A stretch of 64,000 nt of DNA from Bacteroidota bacterium (GTDB taxonomy: Bacteria > Bacteroidota > Bacteroidia > UKL13-3), in contig JAIYAT010000035.1 in assembly GCA_027488905.1 (NCBI GenBank), positions 310,001-374,000 of the forward strand. Reading direction: 5' to 3'. A program made the position numbers and the translations under genes. The notes beneath the pieces are model-generated. The model saw nothing but the letters and a program-made list of their open reading frames with translations, searched no databases and was not told the DNA's origin. Shown here piece after piece: positions 27,817 through 37,148 of the stretch. Positions within the stretch are counted from its first letter, which is position 1. Every line of letters starts with the position of its first letter.

Positions 27817-29077
27817 GTATAAAGAAATAAAACAAGGCTTGTGGTTATACATTTTGCTGCTAATTTTTGAGGGAGCACTAAGAAAATGGGTGTTGCCACA
27901 ATTTTCAGATGTATTATTAATTATAAGAGATCCACTAGCATTATTCTTGTTAGTAAAGGCTTCCACGCTTAAAATATATTATTCAAACACTTTCCTTATA
28001 CAAATTTGGGTAATAGCAATTATATCTTTAGGATTTACGCTAACATTAGGACATCAAAACCTTAATGTTGCAATTTACGGTATAAGAGTATTTTTGTTAC
28101 ACCTACCACTTGCATTTTTAATGGGACATGTTTTTGACAAGAATGATGTCATAAAGGTTGGTAAGTTTTTTCTCTACCTGTCAATTCCAATGACAATTTT
28201 ATTAATTGCACAATTCTTTAGTCCACAAACTGCTTGGGTTAATCGCGGGGTTGGGGGAGATTTATCAGGTGCAGGTTTTGATGGAGCGCTAGGGTACTTA
28301 AGACCGCCTGGGACATTTTCATTCACCAACGGTACAAGCTCTTTTTATGGATTGTTAGCTGCATTTTTACTTTACTTTTTATTTGTATCGGAAACAATTC
28401 CCGTTTTATTACTGGTATTATCAGGAATTTCACTTTTAATAGCAATTCCTATAAGCATTAGTAGAACACTTTTATTTATGGTAACGGCAAGTGTAGTTAT
28501 TGTGGTACCTGCACTTTATAAATTTAAAGATAAGATAAACAAAATATTCAGCATTGGAATATCATTGCTCATTGTTTATTTATGCTTAAATATGTTTAGT
28601 TTTTTCGATACAGTATTAAATGTATTTAACACTAGATTTGAAAGAGCTAATGAATCTGAAGGAGGTCTTGAATCTGTTTTATTGGATAGGTATTTAGGAG
28701 GGTTAGCTTCTGCATTAATGGAAGCCCCCAACAAAAAGATTTCTGGTGTTGGATTAGGATATGGGACAAATGTTGGTAGTGTCCTTTTAACCAATAATAA
28801 AAGCTTTCTTATTTCTGAAGGAGAATGGGGAAGAATGATTGGTGAAATGGGGCCAATTTTGGGTATTTGGATGATTTTAATTAGATTATTTATTGGATTA
28901 AAAACCACCATTCATTCCTATAGAATGTTAAGTGAAAACAATTTTCTCTCTTGGACATTACTTCCATACATGTTATTAAACTTTACGCAAGGAAGTTGGA
29001 ACCAACCTACGGCAATGGGATTTAGCATTATTTCTTTGGGATTACTAATCGCCTCTTTTAAGTCTACCACTAATTAG
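27809..29077 (+). CDS. O-antigen polymerase/ligase-like membrane protein (Wzy-like)
   Basis: The protein has about 422 residues and roughly ten to twelve membrane helices. The opening EGALRKWVLPQFSDVLLIIRDPL is characteristic of a Bacteroidota O-antigen ligase/polymerase-like family. A large loop with SISRTLL and GVGLGYGTNVGS precedes the final helices. Such proteins join lipid-linked repeat units in the periplasm. Its presence beside an ABC exporter is unusual (see findings). The ATG at 27809 overlaps the previous gene by 8 bp; an in-frame TTG at 27794 is less likely. Confidence 0.75.
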   Translation: MFEYKEIKQGLWLYILLLIFEGALRKWVLPQFSDVLLIIRDPLALFLLVKASTLKIYYSNTFLIQIWVIAIISLGFTLTLGHQNLNVAIYGIRVFLLHLPLAFLMGHVFDKNDVIKVGKFFLYLSIPMTILLIAQFFSPQTAWVNRGVGGDLSGAGFDGALGYLRPPGTFSFTNGTSSFYGLLAAFLLYFLFVSETIPVLLLVLSGISLLIAIPISISRTLLFMVTASVVIVVPALYKFKDKINKIFSIGISLLIVYLCLNMFSFFDTVLNVFNTRFERANESEGGLESVLLDRYLGGLASALMEAPNKKISGVGLGYGTNVGSVLLTNNKSFLISEGEWGRMIGEMGPILGIWMILIRLFIGLKTTIHSYRMLSENNFLSWTLLPYMLLNFTQGSWNQPTAMGFSIISLGLLIASFKSTTN

Positions 29078-29089
29078 AAATTTATACTT

Positions 29090-30202
29090 TTGAAAGTTTT
29101 ACTAATTGGAAATTACGCTGGAGATAAGCAAGAGAGCATGGGTAGATATGCCAATATGGTTCAAACAGAATTAATCAAAAAATCTATTCAAGTTAATTTG
29201 ATTTATCCTCCTCTCCTATTTGGTATTTTTTATAGAAAAACCAAGGTAAACAAATGGGTTGGTTATATAGATAAATATATTGTTGCGCCAATTTATTTAT
29301 TATTCATTTCAATATTTAACTCAAACTACGATATCATTCATATATGCGACCATTCGAATGCCATTTATAGGAAACTTTTTGACCCCAAAAAACTTGTAAT
29401 TACATGTCATGATGTTTTAGCTATTAGAGGGGCCTTGGGTTATGCAGATGCACACTGTAAAGCTACAAGAGCAGGAGTAATTTTGCAAAAGTGGATTTTA
29501 AACAACTTAATTAATATTGATAAAATAGCTTGTGTTTCTAAAACCACTTTAAAACAGTTAATTGAATTAATCTCAGCTAATCAAGCTGTTCAAAAACAAT
29601 GGAAATATGTTCCAAATACTTTTAATCAAAGTTTTGAACCAATTGAAATTGAATCATTAAAGGCAACTATAAGAAAATTTAATTTAACAAATACTTCCTA
29701 TTTGCTTCATGTTGGTTCAGACCTAGAAAGAAAAAATAGAAGCGTACTTTTAGAATTATTAAGTAAAAAAAAGGATATTCAACTTGTGGTTACCCATCCC
29801 TTTAATTTAGATTTACTGGATTATAAAACACATGCAAATAGAATAAGTATCCTAACAAATTTAACAAGCCAAGAGCTCGCTGCTATTTACCAAGGAGCAT
29901 TTGCTTTTGTGTTTCCCTCTTTATCAGAAGGATTTGGATGGCCCATTATAGAGGCTCAAAAATCTGGCATCCCAGTGATTTGTTCTGATATTCCTATTCA
30001 CAGAGAAATTGCTGGCGATGCTGCAATATTTGTTGATTCAAAAAATATAAATGAATTTGTTTTAGCGCTTGATTCCCTTAACAATCAAGAAAAAAGAAAA
30101 TCTCTAGTTTTAAACGGTTTAGAAAATATTAAAAAATACGAAAAACATATTTTTATTGATAGTTTAATTGATTTATATAATACTAATGAAGTTCTTTATT
30201 AA
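29090..30202 (+). CDS. Family 4 glycosyltransferase
   Basis: The 370-residue GT-B protein opens KVLLIGNYAGDKQESMGRYANMV. Its donor half has YLLHVGSDLERKNRSVLLELL near residue 204 and FPSLSEGFGWPIIEAQKSGIPVICSDIPIHREIAGDAAIFV near 283, which is close to mannosyltransferase-type GT4 proteins. It starts with TTG at 29090, as no ATG exists before residue 17. The next gene starts inside its 3' end. Confidence 0.87.
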   Translation: MKVLLIGNYAGDKQESMGRYANMVQTELIKKSIQVNLIYPPLLFGIFYRKTKVNKWVGYIDKYIVAPIYLLFISIFNSNYDIIHICDHSNAIYRKLFDPKKLVITCHDVLAIRGALGYADAHCKATRAGVILQKWILNNLINIDKIACVSKTTLKQLIELISANQAVQKQWKYVPNTFNQSFEPIEIESLKATIRKFNLTNTSYLLHVGSDLERKNRSVLLELLSKKKDIQLVVTHPFNLDLLDYKTHANRISILTNLTSQELAAIYQGAFAFVFPSLSEGFGWPIIEAQKSGIPVICSDIPIHREIAGDAAIFVDSKNINEFVLALDSLNNQEKRKSLVLNGLENIKKYEKHIFIDSLIDLYNTNEVLY

Positions 30203-30851
30203 ATTAATAAGTATTTTTCTTCCTTGGCCAATTAAAAGAAGGTTACTAAAACAGTATTTTGGATTTAAGCTTGATCCAAACGCCTACATTGGATTAAGCT
30301 GGATTTACCCAGACAATTTACAAATGGCAAATGGTGCAAGAATTGAACATTTTAATGTCGCAATTCATCTTGATAATATTACTTTACTAGAAAATGCTCG
30401 AATTGGCAGAAACAATTGGATAACAGGCATGTCAACTAAAAGTGAAAAACATTTTACCCATCAAACAGACAGAATTGCATCTTTAATTGTTGGTAAGGAA
30501 TCTGCCATTACCAAAAACCATCATATAGATTGCACCAACTTAATTAAAATAGGAGATTTCTCAATTGTTGGTGGTTATCAATCCCAGTTTCTTACACATT
30601 CAATTGATTTTATAAATAACAGGCAACATAGTAATCCTATCATTATTGGAAACTATTGCTTTGTTGGAACAAAAAGTATTTTGATAGGTGGCGCAGTTTT
30701 ACCAGATCATTCAATTCTTGGGGCCAACTCCTTATTGAACAAAAGTTTTGATAAGCCTTATTTTTTATATGCCGGTTCACCGGCTATTGAGGTAAAATCA
30801 ATTCCCATGGATGCTAAATATTTTTTAAGAACAAAGGGATTTGTCAACTAG
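30186..30851 (+). CDS. Hexapeptide-repeat acyltransferase-like protein
   Basis: The protein has about 221 residues. An amphipathic N-terminus (FIKLISIFLPWPIKRRLL) precedes left-handed beta-helix repeats (NARIGRNNWITGM, IKIGDFSIVGGYQ, NYCFVGTKSILIGGAVLPDHSILGANSLL). The C-terminal YAGSPA closes the fold. It probably acetylates the glycan. A catalytic His may be in NHHIDC near residue 113. I chose the ATG at 30186, 17 bp inside the previous gene; an upstream TTG at 30168 is less likely. It overlaps the next gene by 11 bp. Confidence 0.75.
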   Translation: MKFFIKLISIFLPWPIKRRLLKQYFGFKLDPNAYIGLSWIYPDNLQMANGARIEHFNVAIHLDNITLLENARIGRNNWITGMSTKSEKHFTHQTDRIASLIVGKESAITKNHHIDCTNLIKIGDFSIVGGYQSQFLTHSIDFINNRQHSNPIIIGNYCFVGTKSILIGGAVLPDHSILGANSLLNKSFDKPYFLYAGSPAIEVKSIPMDAKYFLRTKGFVN

Positions 30852-32007
30852 AATTAAAATACTAAGAGTAATACCTACACTAAATCCTGCAAGTGGCGGT
30901 CCTGCACAGCATATCAAACTGATAACGCCTTTCTTAAATAAATTAAATATTGAAACAACAGTAGTTTCCTTAGATGAACCATCGGATAGCTTCTTAGAAA
31001 ACCTTAGTTTCAAAATTATTCCAATGGGAAGACCAAGCAGTCCCTGGCAATACAATAAAAAACTATACCAAAAGCTGCAAGAGATAATTGCAGAATATGA
31101 CTTAGTTATTCAACATGGATTATGGTTATACCATGGGTATGCTATTAAAAAGGCTTTAAAAAACAAATCAAACCCTTCAAAAACGCCTTTATTTATATAT
31201 CCTCATGGCATGCTTGACCCATATTACCAAGTTGAAAAAAAGAGGTGGTTAAAGGCATTAAGAAACAAACTATACTTTTGGTTAATTGAGAAAAATATTC
31301 TTACAAATGCTAGTGCACTAATATTTACTAGTGAAATAGAGTTAAAGACCCATGAAGCAAGTTTTGGGAAAATAAATGGTCCTCAAAAAATAAACCTTGG
31401 ATATACTTCTCGAGCAATAGAAAAAATTGAAGTGCAACGGAATAACAACTTGTTGTTTTTTGGAAGAATAGATCCTAAAAAAGGGATAGATGAATTGTTA
31501 ATTGCATGGTCAAAGTTTAAGTCAAATTCACCAAATAAAAGTACTTTGTTAATTGCTGGTCCGGGTTGGCAAAGCATGTATGGCTTTAAGTTAAGCCGGA
31601 GAATTAATAAAGATGAAATACTTTCCAAAACAGTAACTATTTTGGAACAACAAGAACAAAATCAAATTCAATATTTGTTAAATAGCTCAAAGGCATCAGT
31701 ATTATGGAGCAAGCATGAAAATTTCGCCCAAGCTATTTCAGAATCATTATCGGTTGGTACACCTGTTTTAGTTTCAAAAGGGGTTAATATATTCAAAGAA
31801 ATTGAAAATAACAGAGCTGGGTTTGTTGAAAATTCAGACTGGGAAGGTGCATTTCAGGCAATTAAAAAGTTATATGAATTAAACGATTCTGAATACAATA
31901 ACTATTCAAACAACGCAATCGAACTATTTCAAATGAATTTTCATCCTTCCTTATATGCAAAACGTTTAAGGCAATATTTTGAGCTTACGTTAGGAATTAA
32001 ACCATGA
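30841..32007 (+). CDS. Family 4 glycosyltransferase
   Basis: The 388-residue GT-B protein has IKILRVIPTLNPASGGPAQHI at the start and PHGMLDPYYQ near residue 122. FFGRIDPKKGIDELLIAWSKF is near 205 and HENFAQAISESLSVGTPVLVSKGVNIF near 299. PHGML and the N-terminal SGGPAQH are typical of a GT4 subgroup frequent in exopolysaccharide loci. The start is a TTG, 11 bp inside the previous gene. It overlaps the next gene by 4 bp. Confidence 0.87.
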   Translation: MSTRIKILRVIPTLNPASGGPAQHIKLITPFLNKLNIETTVVSLDEPSDSFLENLSFKIIPMGRPSSPWQYNKKLYQKLQEIIAEYDLVIQHGLWLYHGYAIKKALKNKSNPSKTPLFIYPHGMLDPYYQVEKKRWLKALRNKLYFWLIEKNILTNASALIFTSEIELKTHEASFGKINGPQKINLGYTSRAIEKIEVQRNNNLLFFGRIDPKKGIDELLIAWSKFKSNSPNKSTLLIAGPGWQSMYGFKLSRRINKDEILSKTVTILEQQEQNQIQYLLNSSKASVLWSKHENFAQAISESLSVGTPVLVSKGVNIFKEIENNRAGFVENSDWEGAFQAIKKLYELNDSEYNNYSNNAIELFQMNFHPSLYAKRLRQYFELTLGIKP

Positions 32008-32756
32008 AAGTCACCCTTCTATTGACTTCTTGTATTCAACCTAATCAATTTAAAGAAAAGGTAAAAAGAAATGAACCCATTCAAAGGTTAAACGACTATT
32101 TATCTGCCATAGAAAAATGGAATCTTCATAAATGGCCATGTGAAGTGAGAATTGTTTATATAGACAACTCGGGTTACCCACTTCATGAAATCAAACAAAA
32201 AATCAATCCTTCATTTAATCCCATTCTCCTATCCTATCAGGCAGAAATTGCACCTGAAGGTATGCATTACGGCTACAGTGAAATTGAAATGATAACTAAA
32301 TCAATTTTACGAGAAAACTTTTGGGAGGAAAATGATTGGGTAATCAAAATTACAGGAAGACTTTATTTTCCAGCCATTAACCTTTTAATAAATCAACTAA
32401 CTTCTAAAAAAGATTGGGTAAGTGATGTTAGAGCAAAAAAATGGAATAAATCAGGATACAGCTATATTCCATCTTCAATTTTTGCTTTTAAAGTTGGTTT
32501 TTTCAAAAAGCATCTATTAGAGGCCAAAACAGAAATGGTTCAATTAAACTTAAGTCATTTAGAGTTGTACCTATTTCATAAAATCAATCCAATATACCAG
32601 AAGGAAAAGCAAAAAATAATGATTCGTTTACCATTTAATTTAAACCCAGAAGGAGTTGGTGCTCATTGGAATAAAACTTATGGAAACGCTTCCGACCGTT
32701 TGGTTCAAACAGCCAGAACCATCTTAAGAAAAGCTGCACCATTTTTATGGGTTTAG
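32004..32756 (+). CDS. Putative GT-A-like glycosyltransferase
   Basis: The protein has 250 residues and I recognise only a weak resemblance. MKVTLLLTSCIQPNQFKEKV and the VIKITGRLYFPAINLL segment near residue 113 occur in capsule-locus proteins annotated as glycosyltransferases of unclear family. VRIVYIDNSGYPL near residue 50 could be the nucleotide-sugar-binding strand. It is the last gene of the first plus-strand run of the operon: the next gene is on the minus strand, 46 bp away, with a GGTTTGAACC element between. Confidence 0.5.
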   Translation: MKVTLLLTSCIQPNQFKEKVKRNEPIQRLNDYLSAIEKWNLHKWPCEVRIVYIDNSGYPLHEIKQKINPSFNPILLSYQAEIAPEGMHYGYSEIEMITKSILRENFWEENDWVIKITGRLYFPAINLLINQLTSKKDWVSDVRAKKWNKSGYSYIPSSIFAFKVGFFKKHLLEAKTEMVQLNLSHLELYLFHKINPIYQKEKQKIMIRLPFNLNPEGVGAHWNKTYGNASDRLVQTARTILRKAAPFLWV

Positions 32757-32783
32757 GTAGGCACAAATCTATATTTAGGTTTC

Positions 32784-32793
32784 GGTTTGAACC
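32784..32793 (+). repeat. Intergenic GGTTTGAACC element, copy 2
   Basis: An exact copy preceded by TTC and followed by AATT lies in the 46-bp gap between two convergent glycosyltransferase-type genes. This repeats the setting of the copy at 2863, also between convergent stops. Confidence 0.75.
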
Positions 32794-32802
32794 AATTAAA
32801 AG

Positions 32803-33714
32803 TTATCGAGAAATAAACTGATTAAGAGCCTCTTTGTAATGATAATATTGTTGTTTCCAAAAATTTTGACCGATGGTCCATTGGTGTGTTTCAAAGGACA
32901 CAGCATCAGGTTTTGGACCATTAAAATGTAAAACTTTAATTTCATTTGAAGCTTTTAATAATTCTTTTTTAGTGCTTGAGGATTGGCTGATTAAATTAAA
33001 AAACCTGATTTGAAAATTGAATCTGTAGTCTTTTGAAATTTCAATTTTATGTTTCATTGCATAAAGTAAAATTATCTCCTGATCGCTGCTACAAACCGAT
33101 TGAAACTGTTTCAAAATTGCTAAAATTTCACGCTCATGATTTCCATCACGCAACTTCTCTGGAATTACCATTACGCCAGAGTTGGCAGAAACAAATGGCT
33201 TTGGTAGTATTCCAAATTGAAGTAATTTAAAAAGCCAATAACCTATCAACAAAGACTTTTTAGGTTGAGCTTGGCTAATATTAAAGTAAGGTAATAGTCT
33301 AGCATTATTTGCGCTACATATAAAAAACTTATTTCCTTGAAGTAATTCATCAAGTGGTTTCAAAACCAAGGTATCGGCATCTAAGAATAACAAATTTTTG
33401 TAGTTGTTAAAGTCTTCGCTAAATAGATGCAAAGAAAAATAACCTGTTTCAATAAAATCTTTTGATTTGAAATAAGTTATGCCTTGCTTCACTAATTCAT
33501 AGAATTTAAGTTCTTTAGGGTTGTAATGTTTAACAGACACCTTTTTAAAATTGCCAAGGTAAATAATTGACTCTTGGGTTAAATCGGGGTGGGCATAAAC
33601 AACAATATCTGGAGAATTAGGCCAATTGATAAAGATTGAACCCAACAATGCTTTTAAATGTTCGAAGAACTTTTGATTAATCGCAATAACAATAATATCA
33701 GGTTTTGGGGGCAT
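32803..33714 (-). CDS. GT8-like glycosyltransferase in reverse orientation
   Basis: The 303-residue protein has the GT8-type acidic motif NLLFLDADTLVLKPLDELL near residue 110, the SANSGVMVIPEKLRDG segment near 170, and SSDQEIILLYAMKHK near 205. These match retaining GT8 or glycogenin-like enzymes. It is the only minus-strand gene in the exopolysaccharide locus. Its ATG lies just 19 bp from that of the divergent WcaF-like gene, so promoters must overlap neighbouring coding regions. It may have been inverted or inserted. Confidence 0.75.
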   Translation of the reverse strand: MPPKPDIIVIAINQKFFEHLKALLGSIFINWPNSPDIVVYAHPDLTQESIIYLGNFKKVSVKHYNPKELKFYELVKQGITYFKSKDFIETGYFSLHLFSEDFNNYKNLLFLDADTLVLKPLDELLQGNKFFICSANNARLLPYFNISQAQPKKSLLIGYWLFKLLQFGILPKPFVSANSGVMVIPEKLRDGNHEREILAILKQFQSVCSSDQEIILLYAMKHKIEISKDYRFNFQIRFFNLISQSSSTKKELLKASNEIKVLHFNGPKPDAVSFETHQWTIGQNFWKQQYYHYKEALNQFISR

Positions 33715-33733
33715 AGGTCCATTTAATATTCAA

Positions 33734-34303
33734 ATGCAAATGTATAATTTTAAAAAAGAGGTTAACATAAATACTAGAGTTGGTCCCTCATTTTCACTTT
33801 CTAATAAATTTATGCGGTTAATTTGGAATATTACCTATTTGATTTTTTTTAAGTATTCTCCAAGACCTTTTCATGCCTGGAGAAGAGTAATACTAAGAAT
33901 CTTTGGAGCTAAAATTGGAAAGAATACAAATGTTTATCCAAGTGTAAAAATATGGGCACCTTGGAATTTGGTTATTGGAACTGATTGTGGCATTGGCGAT
34001 GAGGTAGAATTATATTCAATGGATTTAATTCAGATAGGTAATAAAACAGTTATTTCTCAAGGCTCATTTATTTGCTGCGGAACACATGATTACGATGACC
34101 CTGGATTTCGATTGATTAAAAAACCTATAATAATTGGGAATGAAGTTTGGATTGCAGTTCGCGTATTTGTTCACCCAGGAATTACAATTGAGGATGGCTG
34201 TATAGTAGGAGCGGCATCGGTTGTGACAAAAAACTTATCGAAATGGACTGTGTATGCAGGTTTTCCTTGCAAACCGATTAAAGAGAGAAGGGTTTTAAAC
34301 TAA
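33734..34303 (+). CDS. WcaF-like O-acetyltransferase
   Basis: The protein has 189 residues. The N-terminal FFKYSPRPFHAWRRVILRIFGAKIGKNTNVYPS matches colanic acid acetyltransferase WcaF-type proteins. Hexapeptide repeats follow, with the catalytic His in CCGTHDYDDPGF near residue 117 and the closing YAGFPCKPIKER. It uses acetyl-CoA to O-acetylate a sugar. The next GT2 gene starts 1 bp after its stop. Confidence 0.88.
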   Translation: MQMYNFKKEVNINTRVGPSFSLSNKFMRLIWNITYLIFFKYSPRPFHAWRRVILRIFGAKIGKNTNVYPSVKIWAPWNLVIGTDCGIGDEVELYSMDLIQIGNKTVISQGSFICCGTHDYDDPGFRLIKKPIIIGNEVWIAVRVFVHPGITIEDGCIVGAASVVTKNLSKWTVYAGFPCKPIKERRVLN

Positions 34304-34304
34304 G

Positions 34305-35117
34305 ATGTTAACTATTGTAATTCCAGTCAAAAACGAAGAAGGCAATCTTTTGGATTGTTTAAATTCTATTGGAAAGGGCTTTGCGGATAAGATTGTGGTA
34401 ATTGACTCTGATAGCTTGGATCAAACCAAAAATATTGCATTGAATTGGGGAGCAGAATTATTGAATTTTAGTTGGGATGGCAAATTTCCGAAAAAAAGGA
34501 ATTGGTATTTAATCAACCATGCGAAAGAAGATGAGTGGATTTTATTTCTTGATGCGGATGAAAGATTAACCGAATCTGTTAAGCATGAAATCAACAAAAA
34601 CATTAAAAATAATTCAATAATTGGCTATTGGATTCCATATACAATTTACATAGAAGATAAAGTTTTAAAATTTGGATATCCTTTAAAGAAATTAGCACTT
34701 TTTAAAACTGGAAGTGGTCTTTATGAGCAAGTTAATGAGGAATCATGGTCACATTTAGATATGGAGGTACATGAGCATCCCATATTAAAAGGTGAAATTA
34801 ATAAATTAAAATTCAAAATTGAACATAGGGTTAACATTAATACCTCAAATTGGAAGGCTAAACATTTGGCTTATGCAAAATGGGAAGCAAAAAGATTTTA
34901 TGATATTAAAAAGATAGAAAATGCAATGGATTTTACCTTTTCACAAAAATTGAAATACCTAATTTTAAAAACGCCATTTGCAGGGGCAATTTTCTTTCTA
35001 GGTTCAACCCTTGTTTATCTTGGGATTTTGGATGGAATAAATGGAATTAGATATGCAATGGTTAAAGCTCAATATTTTAATAGTATTAGAAAAGAATTTA
35101 ACAAAATAAAAAATTGA
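34305..35117 (+). CDS. Family 2 glycosyltransferase (WaaE/KdtX-like)
   Basis: The 270-residue GT2 protein opens LTIVIPVKNEEGNLLDCLNSI, with DKIVVIDSDSLDQTKNIA near residue 29 and WILFLDADERLTESV near 77. This is the layout of lipopolysaccharide-core-type GT2 enzymes (WaaE/KdtX-like). A C-terminal hydrophobic stretch (about 225-245) suggests membrane association. The stop TGA overlaps the TTG start of the next gene by 4 bp. Confidence 0.87.
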   Translation: MLTIVIPVKNEEGNLLDCLNSIGKGFADKIVVIDSDSLDQTKNIALNWGAELLNFSWDGKFPKKRNWYLINHAKEDEWILFLDADERLTESVKHEINKNIKNNSIIGYWIPYTIYIEDKVLKFGYPLKKLALFKTGSGLYEQVNEESWSHLDMEVHEHPILKGEINKLKFKIEHRVNINTSNWKAKHLAYAKWEAKRFYDIKKIENAMDFTFSQKLKYLILKTPFAGAIFFLGSTLVYLGILDGINGIRYAMVKAQYFNSIRKEFNKIKN

Positions 35118-36340
35118 AGAGGAAGGATATTTTATTCATTGGCATAAATTTTTTTCCTGAACCTACTGGAATAGGCAAGTATTCTGGAGAAATGGTAGAA
35201 TGGCTTTCAAAGCAAGGAAAGGAAATTGAAGTAATAACTGGATTTCCATATTATCCTTATTGGAAATTAGATAAAAAATATAATTGGTATAAAAAGGAAG
35301 AAGTTTTTGGGTCAAAAGTAAAAGTACATAGATGTCCATTATATGTACCTCAGAGACCAACAGGGTTGAACAGGATATATCAGGAGTTGTCATTTTTTGC
35401 ATTTGCTTTACCCAAAGTAATTTTCTTATCAATCAAATTAAAGCCAAAGTTCATTGTTTGTATTGCTCCGCCATTTCATTTAGGATTATTGGGATACATT
35501 TCAAAAGTACTTTCTGGAGGAAAGCTGTTTTATCATATTCAAGACCTTCAGATTGAAGCGGCAAAGTCTTTAAACATGATTAAGCAAGAATGGCTTATTC
35601 GCAGTCTATTAAGAGTTGAAAAATTTATATTAAGTAAGTCAAATTTTATTAGTTCAATTCATCCAAACATGATTAGCGAAATAAAATCCAAGACAACGCT
35701 TGAAGTTGGGCTTTTACCTAATTGGACGAATTTACAATTACTTTATCCAATTGTAGATAAAACCAGGTTGCGAGAGATGTATGGCTTTCCCCTAAACAAG
35801 AAAATATTTTTGTATTCGGGAAGTGTTGGAGAAAAACAAGGTATTGAGTTAGTTTTTAACTTTGCAAAAAAATTCAATAATGATGATAGCATTTTGTTTA
35901 TTGTAGCAGGCAATGGCCCTTATCATAATCAACTTAAGGAAACTATTCAAAAGGAAGGAATAAAAAACATTATTGCACGCAATTTAGTGCCAACTAGTGA
36001 ATTAAATACTTGGCTTAATTTAGCAGATTATCATTTAATATTCCAGCGAAATGAAACGAGTAATTATCTATTTCCAAGTAAACTTGTTTCTATTTTAAGT
36101 GTTGGAGGAATATGTATTGCATTTGTACCTGATACTAATAAAATGGGCAAAATGCTTATTGATAATGAGATTGGTTATGTTATTTCGGAGGTAGATCCAA
36201 TAATTATTTATCAAAAATTAACCAAAATTATTGCGACTGATTGCAGCCGAATTCAAATAAACTCAAGAGAATTTGCGATTTCGAACTTTAACAAAGAGAA
36301 AATTTTAGAAAATTGGGTCAATCAGACTTTATTGACATAA
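35114..36340 (+). CDS. WcaI-like family 4 glycosyltransferase
   Basis: The protein has 408 residues and GT-B fold. NFFPEPTGIGKYSGEMVEWL, then GFPYYPYWKL, then APPFHLGLLGY and HIQDLQIEAA are the hallmark blocks of the WcaI colanic-acid glycosyltransferase group. The donor half has LYSGSVGEKQGIELV. The start is a TTG at 35114, overlapping the previous stop. Together with the WcaF-like gene and the WcaJ-type transferase it forms a colanic-acid-like module at the distal end of the locus. The substrate here is unknown. Confidence 0.88.
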   Translation: MKRKDILFIGINFFPEPTGIGKYSGEMVEWLSKQGKEIEVITGFPYYPYWKLDKKYNWYKKEEVFGSKVKVHRCPLYVPQRPTGLNRIYQELSFFAFALPKVIFLSIKLKPKFIVCIAPPFHLGLLGYISKVLSGGKLFYHIQDLQIEAAKSLNMIKQEWLIRSLLRVEKFILSKSNFISSIHPNMISEIKSKTTLEVGLLPNWTNLQLLYPIVDKTRLREMYGFPLNKKIFLYSGSVGEKQGIELVFNFAKKFNNDDSILFIVAGNGPYHNQLKETIQKEGIKNIIARNLVPTSELNTWLNLADYHLIFQRNETSNYLFPSKLVSILSVGGICIAFVPDTNKMGKMLIDNEIGYVISEVDPIIIYQKLTKIIATDCSRIQINSREFAISNFNKEKILENWVNQTLLT

Positions 36341-36391
36341 AAATAATATTATACCATCAAAAAATTAACTTCTTAATAATTAATTTGCTAA

Positions 36392-37027
36392 ATGCCAAAA
36401 ATATTAAAATCTTCAAATCTAATAGTTCTTTGCGTTTTAATGATTCTTTCAAGTGCATTGAAAGCGCAAGATTTTTATAAAGGAAATCCTTGGCTCTTTA
36501 ATTATAATGTGAATATAGTGATTGAAGATGCTGAACAATTTAGAAGTTATTTTAATGGAAAAAAGATTGTTTGGAATATTAGTCCTTTTAATTTTTGTGC
36601 AGAAAAACGTTTAAATAAAGGAAAAGCATTTTTCATAAATGTGGGTTCAAGCCTTTACCCATTAAACCAACAAATAGATGGAAAAACGCTCAAAAAGCCA
36701 GTAGATGTATTTTCAATTGAGGGTGGTTTAAAATTTAATTTCAATTACCTTGTTAAGGAGGATAACAAATTCGATCCTTACATACAAATTGATGCAGGTT
36801 TTTGGACGAGAGGAAACAAGGCATATCCTTCTATTGGCGTTGGTTTTGGCTTTAATCATTGGTTCTCAAACACCTTTGGCATTAGAGCTAATATTCAATA
36901 TAAAGATATTGTTAATGCATTCGAAATTAATCTTCCAGATAGAAGGGTTTCAAATTCAAGTAATGCAAAAACAAGTAATGATGGATTAGTTGTTGTTGGG
37001 TTTGGAATAGTTCATATTGTTAACTAG
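36392..37027 (+). CDS. Exported beta-barrel-like protein of unknown function
   Basis: The 211-residue protein has a signal peptide (MPKILKSSNLIVLCVLMILS, cleaved after about residue 25, before QDFYKG). The alternating beta-strand pattern with terminal hydrophobic strands (GLVVVGFGIVHIVN) suggests a small outer-membrane barrel. It lies between the WcaI-like gene and the initiating transferase, so a role in polymer export or anchoring is possible but unproven. No T9SS tail is seen. Confidence 0.6.
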   Translation: MPKILKSSNLIVLCVLMILSSALKAQDFYKGNPWLFNYNVNIVIEDAEQFRSYFNGKKIVWNISPFNFCAEKRLNKGKAFFINVGSSLYPLNQQIDGKTLKKPVDVFSIEGGLKFNFNYLVKEDNKFDPYIQIDAGFWTRGNKAYPSIGVGFGFNHWFSNTFGIRANIQYKDIVNAFEINLPDRRVSNSSNAKTSNDGLVVVGFGIVHIVN

Positions 37028-37148
37028 CTTCATTTGAATAATTTACCAAATTGAGTAATCTTATATTAACAATCTGATAATATAAAGTTTAATTAGTTTA
37101 AATCTTAGCATCAAATCAAGAGTATACTATTGCCCCATAGTAAAAAAA

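Noticed and set aside
32784-32793. GGTTTGAACC copies as intrinsic terminators
   Set aside because: The stem would be only 4 bp with a 2-base centre, no T-tract follows consistently, and most copies lie inside genes.
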